Positions 29,993-39,042 of a stretch of 64,000 nt of DNA are shown here, piece by piece; position 1 is the stretch's first letter; every line of letters starts with the position of its first letter. Position numbers and translations under genes: made by a program. Below the pieces are notes generated by a model. That model made no database searches and had not been told where the DNA came from. It saw only the letters and a list, made by a program, of their open reading frames with translations. Source of the stretch: Planctomycetia bacterium (GTDB lineage Bacteria; Planctomycetota; Planctomycetia; Gemmatales; Gemmataceae); contig SYHD01000081.1 of the NCBI GenBank assembly GCA_005799265.1, positions 34,367 through 98,366 on the forward strand, read 5' to 3'.

Positions 29993-31657
29993 ATGTTCCG
30001 ACTTGCATGTGTCTGCATACTCACCGCCTTAACCTCAATGAGCCCATTGTTGGCCCAAGGAAACAAGGACAAGAAACCTGCCTCCGACATCGGCTGGCAG
30101 GCGACGGGCAAGAGTGGCGCCGTGTCCGGCGGCGGCAGCGAAGCCGTCGCCGCCGGGTTGACGATATTGCAACAGGGGGGCAACGCGGCCGATGGCGCTG
30201 TCGCGACCATCCTCGCGCTCACCGTCACCGACAGCGAACGCGTTTGCTTCGGGGGCGAAGTGCCGATCATGGTCTACGACGCCAAGCGTAACGTCGTCGA
30301 AGTCATCTGCGGCCTCGGCACGGCCCCGAGACTGGCGACGCGCGAACACTTTGAAAAGAAGCGCGGCGGCATCCCCGCGAAGGGCTTCGAGTCCGCTGCG
30401 GTGCCCGGCCTGCTCGACGGCTGCGTCACCGCGCTCGATCGCTGCGGCACGATTACTTTCGCCGAGGCCGCCGCGCCGACGCTTGCCATTCTTGATCGTC
30501 ACGAAAAACCGTGGCACGCCGATCTCGCAAGCACGTTGCGCCGGCTCAGCGACGCCGAGAAGCAAGCAGGCGGCGAACGCAAACGCGGTCTGCGCCATGT
30601 GGCCGACTGCTTTTATCGCGGCCCCATCGCCAAGGAGCTAAGCGCTTGGTCCGAGGCAAACGGTGGGCTCCTCCGTTACACCGACCTGGCCACGCATGTC
30701 ACGCGCGTCGAGGATCCCCTCTCCGTTGATTATCGCGGCTATACCGTCTACAAAACTGGCGCCTGGAATCAGGGACCATATCTTTTGCAAACGCTGCGGC
30801 TCCTGGAAACTTTCGACTTGAAAAAAATGGGGCACAATCAACCCGACACGATTCACGTCATGGCTGAGGCGATGAAGCTAGCGCTGGCCGATCGCGATGC
30901 TTATTATGCCGATCCGTTATTCGTCGATGTGCCGACGGATGCGTTGCTATCGAAGAAGTATGCCGAGCTGCGTCGTCCGCTCATCGACATGAAGAAGGCG
31001 TCGCTCGTCAGGCAGCCAGGTGATCCGCGCAACATGCGGGCGATTCTCGACAAGCCGCCGCTCGAAGTCGGCGACGGCGGACCGGGAAAGGACACGACCA
31101 CGTGCGTCGTCGCGGACAAGTGGGGCAACGTCGTCGCCGCCACGCCGAGCGGATTCCATGGTGTCATCGCGGGTAAGACCGGAGTCCAACTCGGCACGCG
31201 GCTACAAAGCTTCAACACCTGGAAGGGGCATCCCAACTGCATCGAGCCGGGCAAACGGCCGCGCATCACTTTGACGCCAGGCATTATCTTGAAGGAAGGC
31301 AAGCCGCTGTTGGCGATCAGCGTCGCCGGCGGCGATTTGCAGGACCAGACGGCCCTGCAAGTCATCGTCAACTGTATCGATCACGGCATGACGCCGGCCG
31401 AAGCCGTCACGGCAGTGCGTTTCGCAACCAAGCATCACCTCGGCTCCTTCCGCCAGGCGCCGCCGGAATTGGGCAGCTTGTTGCTGTATCCCGAAACTGC
31501 GAAGGCGACGATCAGCGATTTGGCGGCGCGTGGCCACAAGATCACGATGTCGCAGAAGCACCTTGCGGAGCCGAGCGTAATCGTGATCGACCAGAAGACA
31601 GGCGTACTGAATGCCGCCGGCGATCCGCGTGCGAAGAGGCACAGTGCAGCGTATTGA
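29993..31657 (+). CDS. ggt: Gamma-glutamyltransferase
   Basis: 554 residues, secreted (signal peptide about 1-22, SPLLAQ). Ntn-hydrolase that cleaves gamma-glutamyl bonds of glutathione and related compounds; the precursor self-processes at a Thr. The processing site is KDTTTCVVADKWGNVVA (about 365-381), where canonical enzymes have DTTHF; the nucleophile Thr is retained. The N-terminal GGGSEAVAAGLTILQQGGNA (about 46-65) is typical, and the small subunit has PRITLTPGIILKEGKP and SVAGGDLQDQ. A role in glutathione or peptide scavenging is likely. It starts 24 bases after the toxin gene. Confidence 0.9.
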   Translation: MFRLACVCILTALTSMSPLLAQGNKDKKPASDIGWQATGKSGAVSGGGSEAVAAGLTILQQGGNAADGAVATILALTVTDSERVCFGGEVPIMVYDAKRNVVEVICGLGTAPRLATREHFEKKRGGIPAKGFESAAVPGLLDGCVTALDRCGTITFAEAAAPTLAILDRHEKPWHADLASTLRRLSDAEKQAGGERKRGLRHVADCFYRGPIAKELSAWSEANGGLLRYTDLATHVTRVEDPLSVDYRGYTVYKTGAWNQGPYLLQTLRLLETFDLKKMGHNQPDTIHVMAEAMKLALADRDAYYADPLFVDVPTDALLSKKYAELRRPLIDMKKASLVRQPGDPRNMRAILDKPPLEVGDGGPGKDTTTCVVADKWGNVVAATPSGFHGVIAGKTGVQLGTRLQSFNTWKGHPNCIEPGKRPRITLTPGIILKEGKPLLAISVAGGDLQDQTALQVIVNCIDHGMTPAEAVTAVRFATKHHLGSFRQAPPELGSLLLYPETAKATISDLAARGHKITMSQKHLAEPSVIVIDQKTGVLNAAGDPRAKRHSAAY

Positions 31658-31664
31658 CTATTCC

Positions 31665-31698
31665 GTTTAGCCGCGGTTCGCAGAACCGCGCGGGTCTA
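31665..31698. repeat. Family A palindrome, left half plus
   Basis: Begins GTTTAGCCGCGGTTCGCAGA and runs to GCGCGGGTCTA, i.e. the left half and the first bases of the right half. 21 bases upstream of the GTG start at 31720. Confidence 0.75.
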
Positions 31699-31719
31699 CA
31701 CATCTACGAGGATTTACCC

Positions 31720-32694
31720 GTGTCAACCGACATCACCCGACGCAAGTTCATCGCCGCGAGCGCCGTCGGCACCGCAGGTCTCGCTGTCAGCGTCCCAAGC
31801 GGAAGCGCCGCCGCCGCCGCGCAACCCGCGCAGCCGGAGAAGCGCGATCCGACGCGTTTTCAGATCGCTTGCATGACGCTCCCCTATGGGCAATTTCCGC
31901 TCGCGCGCGCCTTGACCGGCCTGCGCAACGCGGGCTATGCGCATATCGCGTGGGGCACTTCGCACCTGGAGGATGGCAAGCGCGTGCCCATCCTCGACGT
32001 CAAGGATCCGCCGGGCCGCGCCAAGGACCTGGCGAGCCGTTGCCGCGATATGGGCATGGAGCCGGTGATGATGTTCTCCGGCATCTATCCCGAAGCGAAG
32101 GACGGCTTCGAGGTTCTGCGTGCGCGCATTCTACAAGCGGCGGGCGGACGTGTGCCCCAAGTGTTAACGTTCGGCCACACGCGCGGCGGCAATGAGAAGG
32201 TATGGATCGAGCGATTCAAGCAACTGGCGCCGATTTGCCGGGACAACAACGTCACGCTCGTCGTCAAGCAGCACGGCGGCGAAACTGGCACCGGCGCCGC
32301 GTGCGCGCGCATCACGCGCGAAGTCAACCATTCGCACATCAAGGTCAACTATGACGCCGGCAATGTGATGGATTACCTGAACGGGAAGGTCAATCCGCTC
32401 GAAGATCTGCGCGCTTGCGCAGCGGAGGTGCGCAGCTTCTGCATCAAGGACCATCGCTTCTTCCCGGAGCCTCATCAGGATTGCGGCCCCGGCTTCGGCG
32501 AGGTCGATCACTATCGCATGCTCAATCTCGTCGCTTTCACCGGCATGACGATCTCGCTCTCGTGTGAGAATATTTTCGCCCCCGGCGTGCCGCGGCCCAG
32601 CAAACCCGAAGGCATCGACGCGCTGGCCCGGCGCGCGAAAGAGTACTTGGAGTTCGTGATCCAGGCGTTGCAGCGGCCGCGCCCAGGCAATTGA
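31720..32694 (+). CDS. Tat-exported sugar phosphate isomerase/epimerase-like TIM barrel
   Basis: 324 residues from a GTG start with GAGG about eight bases upstream; earlier in-frame codons are palindrome sequence. The leader ITRRKFIAASAVGTAGLAVS is Tat-type. The body is an AP-endonuclease-2/xylose-isomerase-like barrel: IAWGTSHLEDGKRVP, PVMMFSGIYPEAKDGF, TLVVKQHGGETGTG, HIKVNYDAGNVMDYLNG and FCIKDHRFF carry the metal-binding His, Asp and Glu residues expected at strand ends. Sugar or inositol isomerase/epimerase activity is the usual inference. It is unusual only in being exported, which is common in planctomycetes. Confidence 0.8.
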   Translation: MSTDITRRKFIAASAVGTAGLAVSVPSGSAAAAAQPAQPEKRDPTRFQIACMTLPYGQFPLARALTGLRNAGYAHIAWGTSHLEDGKRVPILDVKDPPGRAKDLASRCRDMGMEPVMMFSGIYPEAKDGFEVLRARILQAAGGRVPQVLTFGHTRGGNEKVWIERFKQLAPICRDNNVTLVVKQHGGETGTGAACARITREVNHSHIKVNYDAGNVMDYLNGKVNPLEDLRACAAEVRSFCIKDHRFFPEPHQDCGPGFGEVDHYRMLNLVAFTGMTISLSCENIFAPGVPRPSKPEGIDALARRAKEYLEFVIQALQRPRPGN

Positions 32695-32734
32695 CGCGAT
32701 ATTGGCAATCGCTTGCGGTTTCGCGCGATCGCAT

Positions 32735-34327
32735 TTAATTCATGAACCGACGCAGCACATTGGCCGTGATCTTGCTGATGTTGTCATCCACCGGCAACGC
32801 ACTCGGATAGCAGATCGAGCCCACCGAGAAGACGCCTCCACCCGAGGGCGTATCGAAGATCACCATCTCGGCGCCCCCCTCGTCCGGATTCAAGCCTTTG
32901 GCCAAAAGATGCACGTTTTTGGGCGAGTACTTTGAGATTTTGTCGGTCTCGTGCCCCGAGGCGCCGCCGGGACAGCGCATGTGCAGCGATTTTTCGCCGA
33001 ACGAATCGCCGGCTCGCAAGCCCGTCCCGGCGAAAATCCAATGCCCGCCATCGACCACGCGATAAGGCGCGGCGGTCATGATGCCGCGCGGATCGAAGAC
33101 GACGCCGAGCAGGTTTGCTTCGGACTCGTACCGGCGTGCGAAGCGGCTCTCGGCGCCATCCATGCCGGCGGGGAAAAGACTCATGATCTTCGTGTTCTGG
33201 CAAACCATACGGTCGCCGTCGAGCATTTCGACATCGCAGTTGAGCCCGTTGCCGCCGAGATACATGAGCTTACCTTTGCCGTCCATGACCCACGCCTTGA
33301 CTTTGTCGTACATCGTGCGCGTCCAGTATTCGGGATGGGGTCCGAGGATGAGAACGCGATACTTCGACAGATCGAGCACGCCGTGATGAAGCTGAGTCTC
33401 GCTGTAGAGATCGTATGCGAAACCCTCGCGTTCAAGCCAGCCCAGCATTCGCCATTCCGCGGGGGCGATATGATTCGCGGAACGCCCCTCGATCGGGTCG
33501 GTGATTTTTTCCGCCGGATCGATGTGATTGATCGGCTCCGGTCGGTCGAACGACAGGGGCGCATAAGCGTCACAACCCCATGTCTGATGATTGGCGTCCT
33601 GATAGCGTTTCAATTCTTGCCGTGAATTGATAGTCGGCGTCGGCGGGAAACCGTCGGCGTGGATGTAGTTCGAGCGGCCGCCGAAGTTGTTGTACGCGTT
33701 CCAGTTGATGTTCGATGCAAGGACCGCCACCGACGCCGTCGGCTTTTTGGGTGCAACAATCCACGGGAAGGTGAAGCACGCGCCGGCCTTGGTCGAGGCA
33801 TGAAAATAATAGAGCCCGGAGCGTGGCGGTCCTTCGACTTTTTGCAGATGATGTGGGCTCAGGTAGCCGATCTTGTTCCATTGCACGCCTACTTGCGTGT
33901 AGTCGCCGTCGGGAGTGACCTGCATGACCGCACGCGGGCCGTGCTCGTCGTGCCAGCCCAGGCCGCGGATGAATTCCTTCTCCCAGCCGTAGCGCCATAG
34001 CTCCAGCTTGTACGGCTCAACCGACGTGACGCGAAACTCGGCGGCTTCGCCCGAGCGCACGCACTTGGGCCAGGCATAACCGTAGAGCGTGTCGGACATG
34101 AGGCGAAAGTGATACGGCTCCCAGGCTTGCGGCGTCATGCGCACCCGTTTACATCCGAAACCAGGCTTCGAGAGCGTGACGAGGTAGTCGCCCGGCGGCA
34201 ATTCGCAGTGGATCGACCCACCGGCGCGCGAACGCGCATCCCACGATTCGCCCTGAGCGTTCGTGAATTCCACGGCGACGTCAGCCAGCGCGACGTAGCG
34301 TTCATCACTGACGTAACCGATAAGCAT
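32735..34327 (-). CDS. N,N-dimethylformamidase beta-subunit-like protein
   Basis: 530 residues. An N-terminal carboxypeptidase-regulatory-like beta domain (about 1-75, with GSIHCELPPGDYLVTLSKPG) precedes the domain named after the large subunit of N,N-dimethylformamidase: VLASNINWNAYNNFGGRSNY, EWRMLGWLEREGFAYDLYSE, VLILGPHPEYWTRTMYDKV, GKLMYLGGNGLNCDVEML and GVFSVGSICYPSALPVDDN. This second domain is a glutamine-amidotransferase-like fold found in many secreted or cytosolic proteins. Formamidase activity is not implied, and the true substrate is unknown. No signal peptide is seen. Confidence 0.78.
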   Translation of the reverse strand: MLIGYVSDERYVALADVAVEFTNAQGESWDARSRAGGSIHCELPPGDYLVTLSKPGFGCKRVRMTPQAWEPYHFRLMSDTLYGYAWPKCVRSGEAAEFRVTSVEPYKLELWRYGWEKEFIRGLGWHDEHGPRAVMQVTPDGDYTQVGVQWNKIGYLSPHHLQKVEGPPRSGLYYFHASTKAGACFTFPWIVAPKKPTASVAVLASNINWNAYNNFGGRSNYIHADGFPPTPTINSRQELKRYQDANHQTWGCDAYAPLSFDRPEPINHIDPAEKITDPIEGRSANHIAPAEWRMLGWLEREGFAYDLYSETQLHHGVLDLSKYRVLILGPHPEYWTRTMYDKVKAWVMDGKGKLMYLGGNGLNCDVEMLDGDRMVCQNTKIMSLFPAGMDGAESRFARRYESEANLLGVVFDPRGIMTAAPYRVVDGGHWIFAGTGLRAGDSFGEKSLHMRCPGGASGHETDKISKYSPKNVHLLAKGLNPDEGGAEMVIFDTPSGGGVFSVGSICYPSALPVDDNISKITANVLRRFMN

Positions 34328-34342
34328 ATCACACCAAGAAAA

Positions 34343-34376
34343 TGAACCACGGGGGGCACGGGGAACACGGGGGAAA
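34343..34376. repeat. Inverted repeat G, left copy, flanking the GxxExxY gene
   Basis: 34 bases starting TGAACCACGGGG; it matches the inverted copy at 34802-34835 at 33 of 34 positions. It ends one base before the stop codon of the GxxExxY gene. Confidence 0.92.
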
Positions 34377-34377
34377 G

Positions 34378-34773
34378 TCAGATTGAAATGCGTTTGATTC
34401 CTTGTTTGAGAAGCGGCACATTGAAATTGAGAAGGAAACCGCGTTTGAAGCGAAGGAGCTTGAGATAATTGATGACAATGGCGGTGTGAATGTGAGCAAA
34501 GGTATCGACGGACTTCAATTCCAGCAAGAGGGATTCAGCGACGATGACGTCGGCGCGGAAACCCGTGCCCAACTCTCGGCCATGATAAACGACCACGATT
34601 TCCACTTGTCGCCGTGCCGGAATACCCATCTCTTCCAACTCGATCATCAACGCCAGTTCATACACACTCTCCAGCAGGCCCGGACCGAGCGTTCGGTGCA
34701 CATTGGTCGCAGCCGTCAGCACCTTGTCGATGAGTTCTTCACTGCATTCGATCAATGGACTATCCGGATTCAT
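34378..34773 (-). CDS. GxxExxY family protein
   Basis: 131 residues. The family name motif is GPGLLESVYE (about 31-40), followed by RRQVEIVVVYHGRELGTGFR and ADVIVAESLLLELKSVD, an arrangement with E, D and ExK residues like a PD-(D/E)xK nuclease fold. Ends FLLNFNVPLLKQGIKRI, typical. CGGAGA precedes the ATG. Function of the family is unproven. The gene sits inside a pair of 34-base inverted repeats, so gene plus repeats look like a transposable or once-mobile unit. Confidence 0.88.
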   Translation of the reverse strand: MNPDSPLIECSEELIDKVLTAATNVHRTLGPGLLESVYELALMIELEEMGIPARRQVEIVVVYHGRELGTGFRADVIVAESLLLELKSVDTFAHIHTAIVINYLKLLRFKRGFLLNFNVPLLKQGIKRISI

Positions 34774-34801
34774 GAGAAATTCTCCGCAGACTCACACGGC
34801 A

Positions 34802-34835
34802 TTTCCCCCGTGCTCCCCGTGCCCCCCGTGGTTCA
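34802..34835. repeat. Inverted repeat G, right copy, flanking the GxxExxY gene
   Basis: Inverse of 34343-34376 with one mismatch. Its last three bases (34833-34835) are the TGA stop codon of the penicillin acylase gene on the minus strand. Confidence 0.92.
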
Positions 34836-37202
34836 CTTGCTTGTCTCCAGAGTCAGCACTGAGCCGCCGATGTCGCCCTTGAGCGGCGTGTAGTGCATTT
34901 CACCTAGCGCCCATGAATCGATCTGGTCGCCATAATGCGGGCTGCCGGGATGGCCGGACGTGCTCGCGACCTCCGTCTGCCAGAGGCCAGCGTTCGGGTC
35001 GGCCATGTCCGCGACCATGCGAAAGCCGGCGCCGAGCGCCGATGCATAGTTGGCGTCCGCGCTGCCCGAACAGACGGTGACATTGTCGCCGCCGCACGGT
35101 TTACCCGTCAAATCGAGGAGTTGGCCGAGTTCGCCGCGTTTCGACAGGAAGTGCGGCTGTGCGAGGACATGCACGCGGCCCCAGGTCCAGGTGTTGGCGT
35201 CGTTGCCGAGTTTGGTGGTTAGCTCGTCGAGTGTGGCGCGGAAGGTTTCGCGGATCGCCTGCACCCGATCGCGCTGGAACCAGCCGGCGGCATCCTTCAC
35301 CAGCAAACGCGCGCTGATGCCATAGGAGATCGACGCGACGAAGGCAGCCTGATCGGCGGGCAGGCGCTCGCGAGCAACCGTTTTCGACCAGTTCGTGAAG
35401 AAGACGTTGAAGATCGTCGCCGCCGCGGAATCGGCCGCAATGTGATAGTTCCAACCGCGCAGGAGCGAAACCGCCTGCTGCATGCGCGGATCGGCGTCGC
35501 CTTCGAGAGCGGAGATCAATGGGCTGACCGCAAGTGCCGCGCGACCCGAATGCACGTCCATCTGCATGCGTCGGCAGTCTTCGCGCGACCAGACCTTCTT
35601 CGCTTCGATGCGCTGCCGAATCCGCCGAGCGCGATGCCCCGATGCCCAGCAGCCGAAGAGTGGATGCGGAAAATCGCTCGGTGCGAGGCGATTGTTCGCC
35701 GTCGCGATGTAGCCGCGCTTGGGATTGGCGAGGCCAGGCATGTCGTCATAGCTCAAGAGGCCGGTCCACTGATGATTCGGATCCCAGCCCGGGCGGTAGC
35801 CGCGCTCGGCGCTTTTGCGTTGCGGAATGCGGCCGACGCTTTGAAAACCGATGTTGCCTTCGACATCGGCGAAGACGAGATTGAAGGTCGGACACAGCCA
35901 CGGCCGGCCCGCTTCGCGAAACTCCGTGCAGTTCTTCGCCTTGCTCATGTGGATGGTCGCCGTCAACCACCCGCACGGTTCGAACCCAAGCCAGCGGACT
36001 GACACCGGCCCCGTCGGCCGGAGCTGCGGCGGCACGATCTCGTCCACGATCGGTCCGTTGCGCGACGAGCGGATCGACTTGCGGACTGCCTCCTGGCCGC
36101 GCACCGGAATCACCTCCGAGCGAATCTTGGCCGGCTCCCATTTGCCGTCGAAGAGAAAACAATCGGGATGAGCGGGATCGGTCTTCTCTTGATAGAGATC
36201 GCGCTGCGAACAGATGTTGTTGGTGATGCCCCAGGCGACGCGCTCATTGCGGCCAATCATGACTCCGGGCATGCCCGCGAGCGCGACGCCGGTGACGTTG
36301 AAGCTGCCTCCGTGCAGCCGGATTTCATGCCAGATGGAGACGGCGTAATAGGGGATGTGCGGATCGTTGGCGACGAGCGGTTTGCCGGTGTCGGTGCGAT
36401 AGCCGTCGAGCACCCAGTTGTTGCTGCCGGGGCCGTCGTCGCCGCCGTATTCCCCTCGCCCCCTGGGAGAGGGGTTGGGGGTGAGGGCAGGCGCATATTC
36501 GCCGGGGTGGACGATGCTTTCCTCGTCCGTCTCGGCCAAAGTAAATTCCCTATACAACTCGCCCTCGCCGACCGCGCGCTTGACGAGTTCGGGAATGCCG
36601 ATGACCGGGAATCGCCCCGTCAGATACCAGCGAAATTCGCCGATGATCGCCAGGCTGTCAGTCTCGCGCCACGGTTCCGGATGATAGTCGAGCAAATCGA
36701 ACTCGATCGGCAAGCACGCCCGGCTCTCCTCCATAAGAGCGTTGATGCCGGCCGTGTACGCGGTCAACAACTCGCGCACGTCGGCGGGAAGCGTCGGCCA
36801 TTCGCGTTCGGCGATTTGCGCGAGGCCAATGGTGCGATGCAGCAGATCCGAGTCGAGCGCTTCCGGGCCGAGGATCTCCGCGAGTCGGCCGCGCGGTTTG
36901 CGGCGTAGATAATCGAGCTGGAAGAGCCGATCCTGCGCGGTGGCGTAACCGAAGCCGAAGAAGATATCGCGATCGTTGTCGGCGTGAACGTGCGCGACGC
37001 CCCAGCGGTCGCGCTCGATGCGGACCTTGCCTTTGAGGCCCGCGAGCTTGCGTTCGCCTGTTGCAGCCGGCACGCGGCGGGCGCACTCCATTTTCCACCA
37101 GGCGTCGAATTCGGCACGCGTGATCTTGGCTGATTCGCAGACCTTGGCGATGGCGGCCCCGTCGCCGAGTTGCCGGAGGATTTCCTGGGAAGTGATTTGC
37201 AT
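34833..37202 (-). CDS. Penicillin acylase family Ntn-hydrolase
   Basis: 789 residues. The pattern RIERDRWGVAHVHADNDRDI (about 60-79), GYATAQDRLFQLDYLRRKPRGRLAE and then the processing site GPGSNNWVLDG (nucleophile Ser) defines the family, whose precursor is cut into alpha and beta chains with a spacer removed. The beta chain continues with GMPGVMIGRNERVAWGITN and, further on, GRIPQRKSAERGY. No signal peptide is visible and there is an N-terminal helical extension (about 1-55). The spacer just before the catalytic Ser contains a family C palindrome in frame (ALTPNPSPRGRGE). ATG 37202 is preferred over a GTG at 37241. Its stop codon is supplied by an inverted repeat. Substrate unknown: N-acyl amides, possibly acyl-homoserine lactones. 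Confidence 0.88.
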   Translation of the reverse strand: MQITSQEILRQLGDGAAIAKVCESAKITRAEFDAWWKMECARRVPAATGERKLAGLKGKVRIERDRWGVAHVHADNDRDIFFGFGYATAQDRLFQLDYLRRKPRGRLAEILGPEALDSDLLHRTIGLAQIAEREWPTLPADVRELLTAYTAGINALMEESRACLPIEFDLLDYHPEPWRETDSLAIIGEFRWYLTGRFPVIGIPELVKRAVGEGELYREFTLAETDEESIVHPGEYAPALTPNPSPRGRGEYGGDDGPGSNNWVLDGYRTDTGKPLVANDPHIPYYAVSIWHEIRLHGGSFNVTGVALAGMPGVMIGRNERVAWGITNNICSQRDLYQEKTDPAHPDCFLFDGKWEPAKIRSEVIPVRGQEAVRKSIRSSRNGPIVDEIVPPQLRPTGPVSVRWLGFEPCGWLTATIHMSKAKNCTEFREAGRPWLCPTFNLVFADVEGNIGFQSVGRIPQRKSAERGYRPGWDPNHQWTGLLSYDDMPGLANPKRGYIATANNRLAPSDFPHPLFGCWASGHRARRIRQRIEAKKVWSREDCRRMQMDVHSGRAALAVSPLISALEGDADPRMQQAVSLLRGWNYHIAADSAAATIFNVFFTNWSKTVARERLPADQAAFVASISYGISARLLVKDAAGWFQRDRVQAIRETFRATLDELTTKLGNDANTWTWGRVHVLAQPHFLSKRGELGQLLDLTGKPCGGDNVTVCSGSADANYASALGAGFRMVADMADPNAGLWQTEVASTSGHPGSPHYGDQIDSWALGEMHYTPLKGDIGGSVLTLETSK
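36452..36488. repeat. Family C palindrome inside the penicillin acylase spacer
   Basis: CCCCTCGCCCCCTGGGAGAG with its tail GGGTTGGGGGTGAGGGC matches the family C elements at 20968 and 58209. It is read in frame on the minus strand as ALTPNPSPRGRGE, shortly before GPGSNNW. Confidence 0.85.
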
Positions 37203-37288
37203 GAGAGTCTCGATTTCGCTTGCAATCTTGAGGCGTGTCACGATGATGAAGGCATCTTATCATCGTAGGTGTTCGTTGCGAGAAAAAA

Positions 37289-37338
37289 GTTTAGCTGCGG
37301 GTCGTAGACCCGCGCGGGTCGGCGACCCGCGGCTCAAC
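37289..37338. repeat. Family A palindrome (50 bases)
   Basis: Begins GTTTAGCTGCGGG and ends CCGCGGCTCAAC; arms match at 21 of 25 positions. 16 bases upstream of the start at 37355. Confidence 0.9.
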
Positions 37339-37354
37339 AAGACGAGGTTCAATC

Positions 37355-38719
37355 ATGTTTCACCGCATTTTCTTGTCATGTTACGTCACGTTGATTTTTG
37401 CCATTAATGTGTTCGCCGGCGAGCCGCCGCTCAAGATCGCGCCCTTCCAGGCCGATGTGACGCCTCCTATCGGCACGCCGCTTTGTGATGGACTTGTCAT
37501 CCCCGCCAAGCAGATCGACGATCCGCTGTCGGCGCGCGGCGTCATCCTCTTCACGAATGAGAAGCCGATCGTGCTGTGCGCGCTCGATTGGGTCGGCATC
37601 GGCAACAGCGGGCATACCGCCTTTCGTGAGGCGATCGCCAAAGCGGCTGGCACGACAAGAGAACGCGTTGTCGTCCATTGCCTACACCCGCACGATGCGC
37701 CCGGCTGCGACTTTGAAGCAGATGCATTGCTTGCCCCCTTCAAGCTCGGCGGCAAATTGTTCGATCCGGTCTTCGCGCGCAAGGCAATCGAGCGCGTCGC
37801 CAAGGCCGTCGAGAAAGCAGCCAAGACGCCGCACACGGTCACGCACATCGGCGTCGGCAAAGCGAAGGTCGAGGAGGTCGCGTCCAATCGCCGCGTCATG
37901 GGGCCCGACGGCAAGGTCAAATACGTCCGCTACAGCACAACCAAAGATCCGAAGGTCCGCGCCGAACCGGAAGGGCTCATCGATCCATTCGTGCACCTCG
38001 TCACCTTCTACGATGGCGCAACCCCGATTGGCGTTCTCACCTACTACGCGACCCATCCGCAAAGTTACTATGGCAAAGGGGGCGTGAGTTGTGATTTCCC
38101 AGGCCTCGCACGCAATCTGCGCGAGCGCGCGCTCCCCGAACCGACACACATCCACTTCAATGGCGCCGGCGGCAACGTCACCGCCGGCAAATACAACGAT
38201 GGCTCAGTCGAGAATCGCATGATCCTTGCCGATCGATTGGCGAAGGGGATGAAGTCGGCCTTCGAGTCGGCCAAGAAAGAGAAAATCGACGCAAGCAAGG
38301 TTTCCTGGCGTGTCGCGTCCGCGATCTTGCCCGTCAGCAAACTCTACAACACGAAGGACCTGAAAGCGAAGGTTGCCGACGAGAAGCTGAAGGAACTGGA
38401 TCGACTACGGGCCGCGCGCGCCCACGTCTGGGCGCGGCGTTGCGAGGCGGGCGAGCAGATCGATATGCAGTGTTTGCAGCTGGGCTCCGCGTACATCCTG
38501 CACATGCCGGGCGAGTTGTTCATCGAGTATCAACTCGCCGCCCAGAAGATGCGCCCTGATTCGTCCGTGATGATGGCGGCGTACGGCGACTACGGCATGG
38601 GCTACATCGGCACGACGATCGCCTACACGCAAGGCGGTTACGAAACAGGACCGGTTTCGCGCGTCGCTCCGGAGGTGGAAGATGTGCTGATGAAGGCGAT
38701 GCGGGAGTTGTTGCGATGA
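37355..38719 (+). CDS. Secreted neutral/alkaline ceramidase-like (N-terminal domain) protein
   Basis: 454 residues with a signal peptide (MFHRIFLSCYVTLIFAINVFA). Similar to the N-terminal catalytic region of neutral/alkaline non-lysosomal ceramidases: FQADVTPPIGTPLCDG (about 33-48), VVHCLHPHDAPGCDFEA (His-rich metal-binding segment, about 105-121), YYATHPQSYYGKGGVSCDFP (about 229-248, holding another His and the Cys/Ser region) and HFNGAGGNVTAGKYNDGS. The C-terminal immunoglobulin-like domain of full ceramidases is missing, which is usual for planctomycete members. Ceramide hydrolysis is therefore only a family inference. Confidence 0.8.
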   Translation: MFHRIFLSCYVTLIFAINVFAGEPPLKIAPFQADVTPPIGTPLCDGLVIPAKQIDDPLSARGVILFTNEKPIVLCALDWVGIGNSGHTAFREAIAKAAGTTRERVVVHCLHPHDAPGCDFEADALLAPFKLGGKLFDPVFARKAIERVAKAVEKAAKTPHTVTHIGVGKAKVEEVASNRRVMGPDGKVKYVRYSTTKDPKVRAEPEGLIDPFVHLVTFYDGATPIGVLTYYATHPQSYYGKGGVSCDFPGLARNLRERALPEPTHIHFNGAGGNVTAGKYNDGSVENRMILADRLAKGMKSAFESAKKEKIDASKVSWRVASAILPVSKLYNTKDLKAKVADEKLKELDRLRAARAHVWARRCEAGEQIDMQCLQLGSAYILHMPGELFIEYQLAAQKMRPDSSVMMAAYGDYGMGYIGTTIAYTQGGYETGPVSRVAPEVEDVLMKAMRELLR

Positions 38720-39042
38720 CCAATCGTGTCCGGGCGAATGCTGCTTCTCATGCTGGATGAAAGCTAATGTGGCCCTGGCTAACGCTTCGGGTTGGTATAA
38801 TAACTCCTCCCGGTCGCGTTGCGTATCGTCCTGATGCGTACTGGAATGGCTTTCATGCCTTTGTCCTTCCTAGGTAGACTTGGTTACCCCCAAGAAGCCA
38901 CAGACTTGTTTTCTTGGTAAGATCAATCATTGAAATGAAATAGGTCTGTCGCGTTCAGCGAGAAGTGTCTATAATTTTCTTGTGAACTGCTGCTTACATG
39001 ATATTTTCTCGGATATTGTCTTCCACTCCCAGGTGATGTGTC
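38720..39042 (+). other. 323-base intergenic region with a promoter
   Basis: No open frame with coding character. TATAAT at 38970-38975 with a poor -35 (about 38947) would start transcription near 38982, 60 bases before the pseudokinase. A second TATAAT-like box lies near 38817. No palindromic element is seen, which is unusual for a gap of this size in the window. Confidence 0.5.

Noticed and set aside
31654..31719. N-terminal extension of the TIM-barrel protein upstream of the GTG start
   Set aside because: The extension is translated family A palindrome; the Tat leader and GAGG site support the start at 31720.
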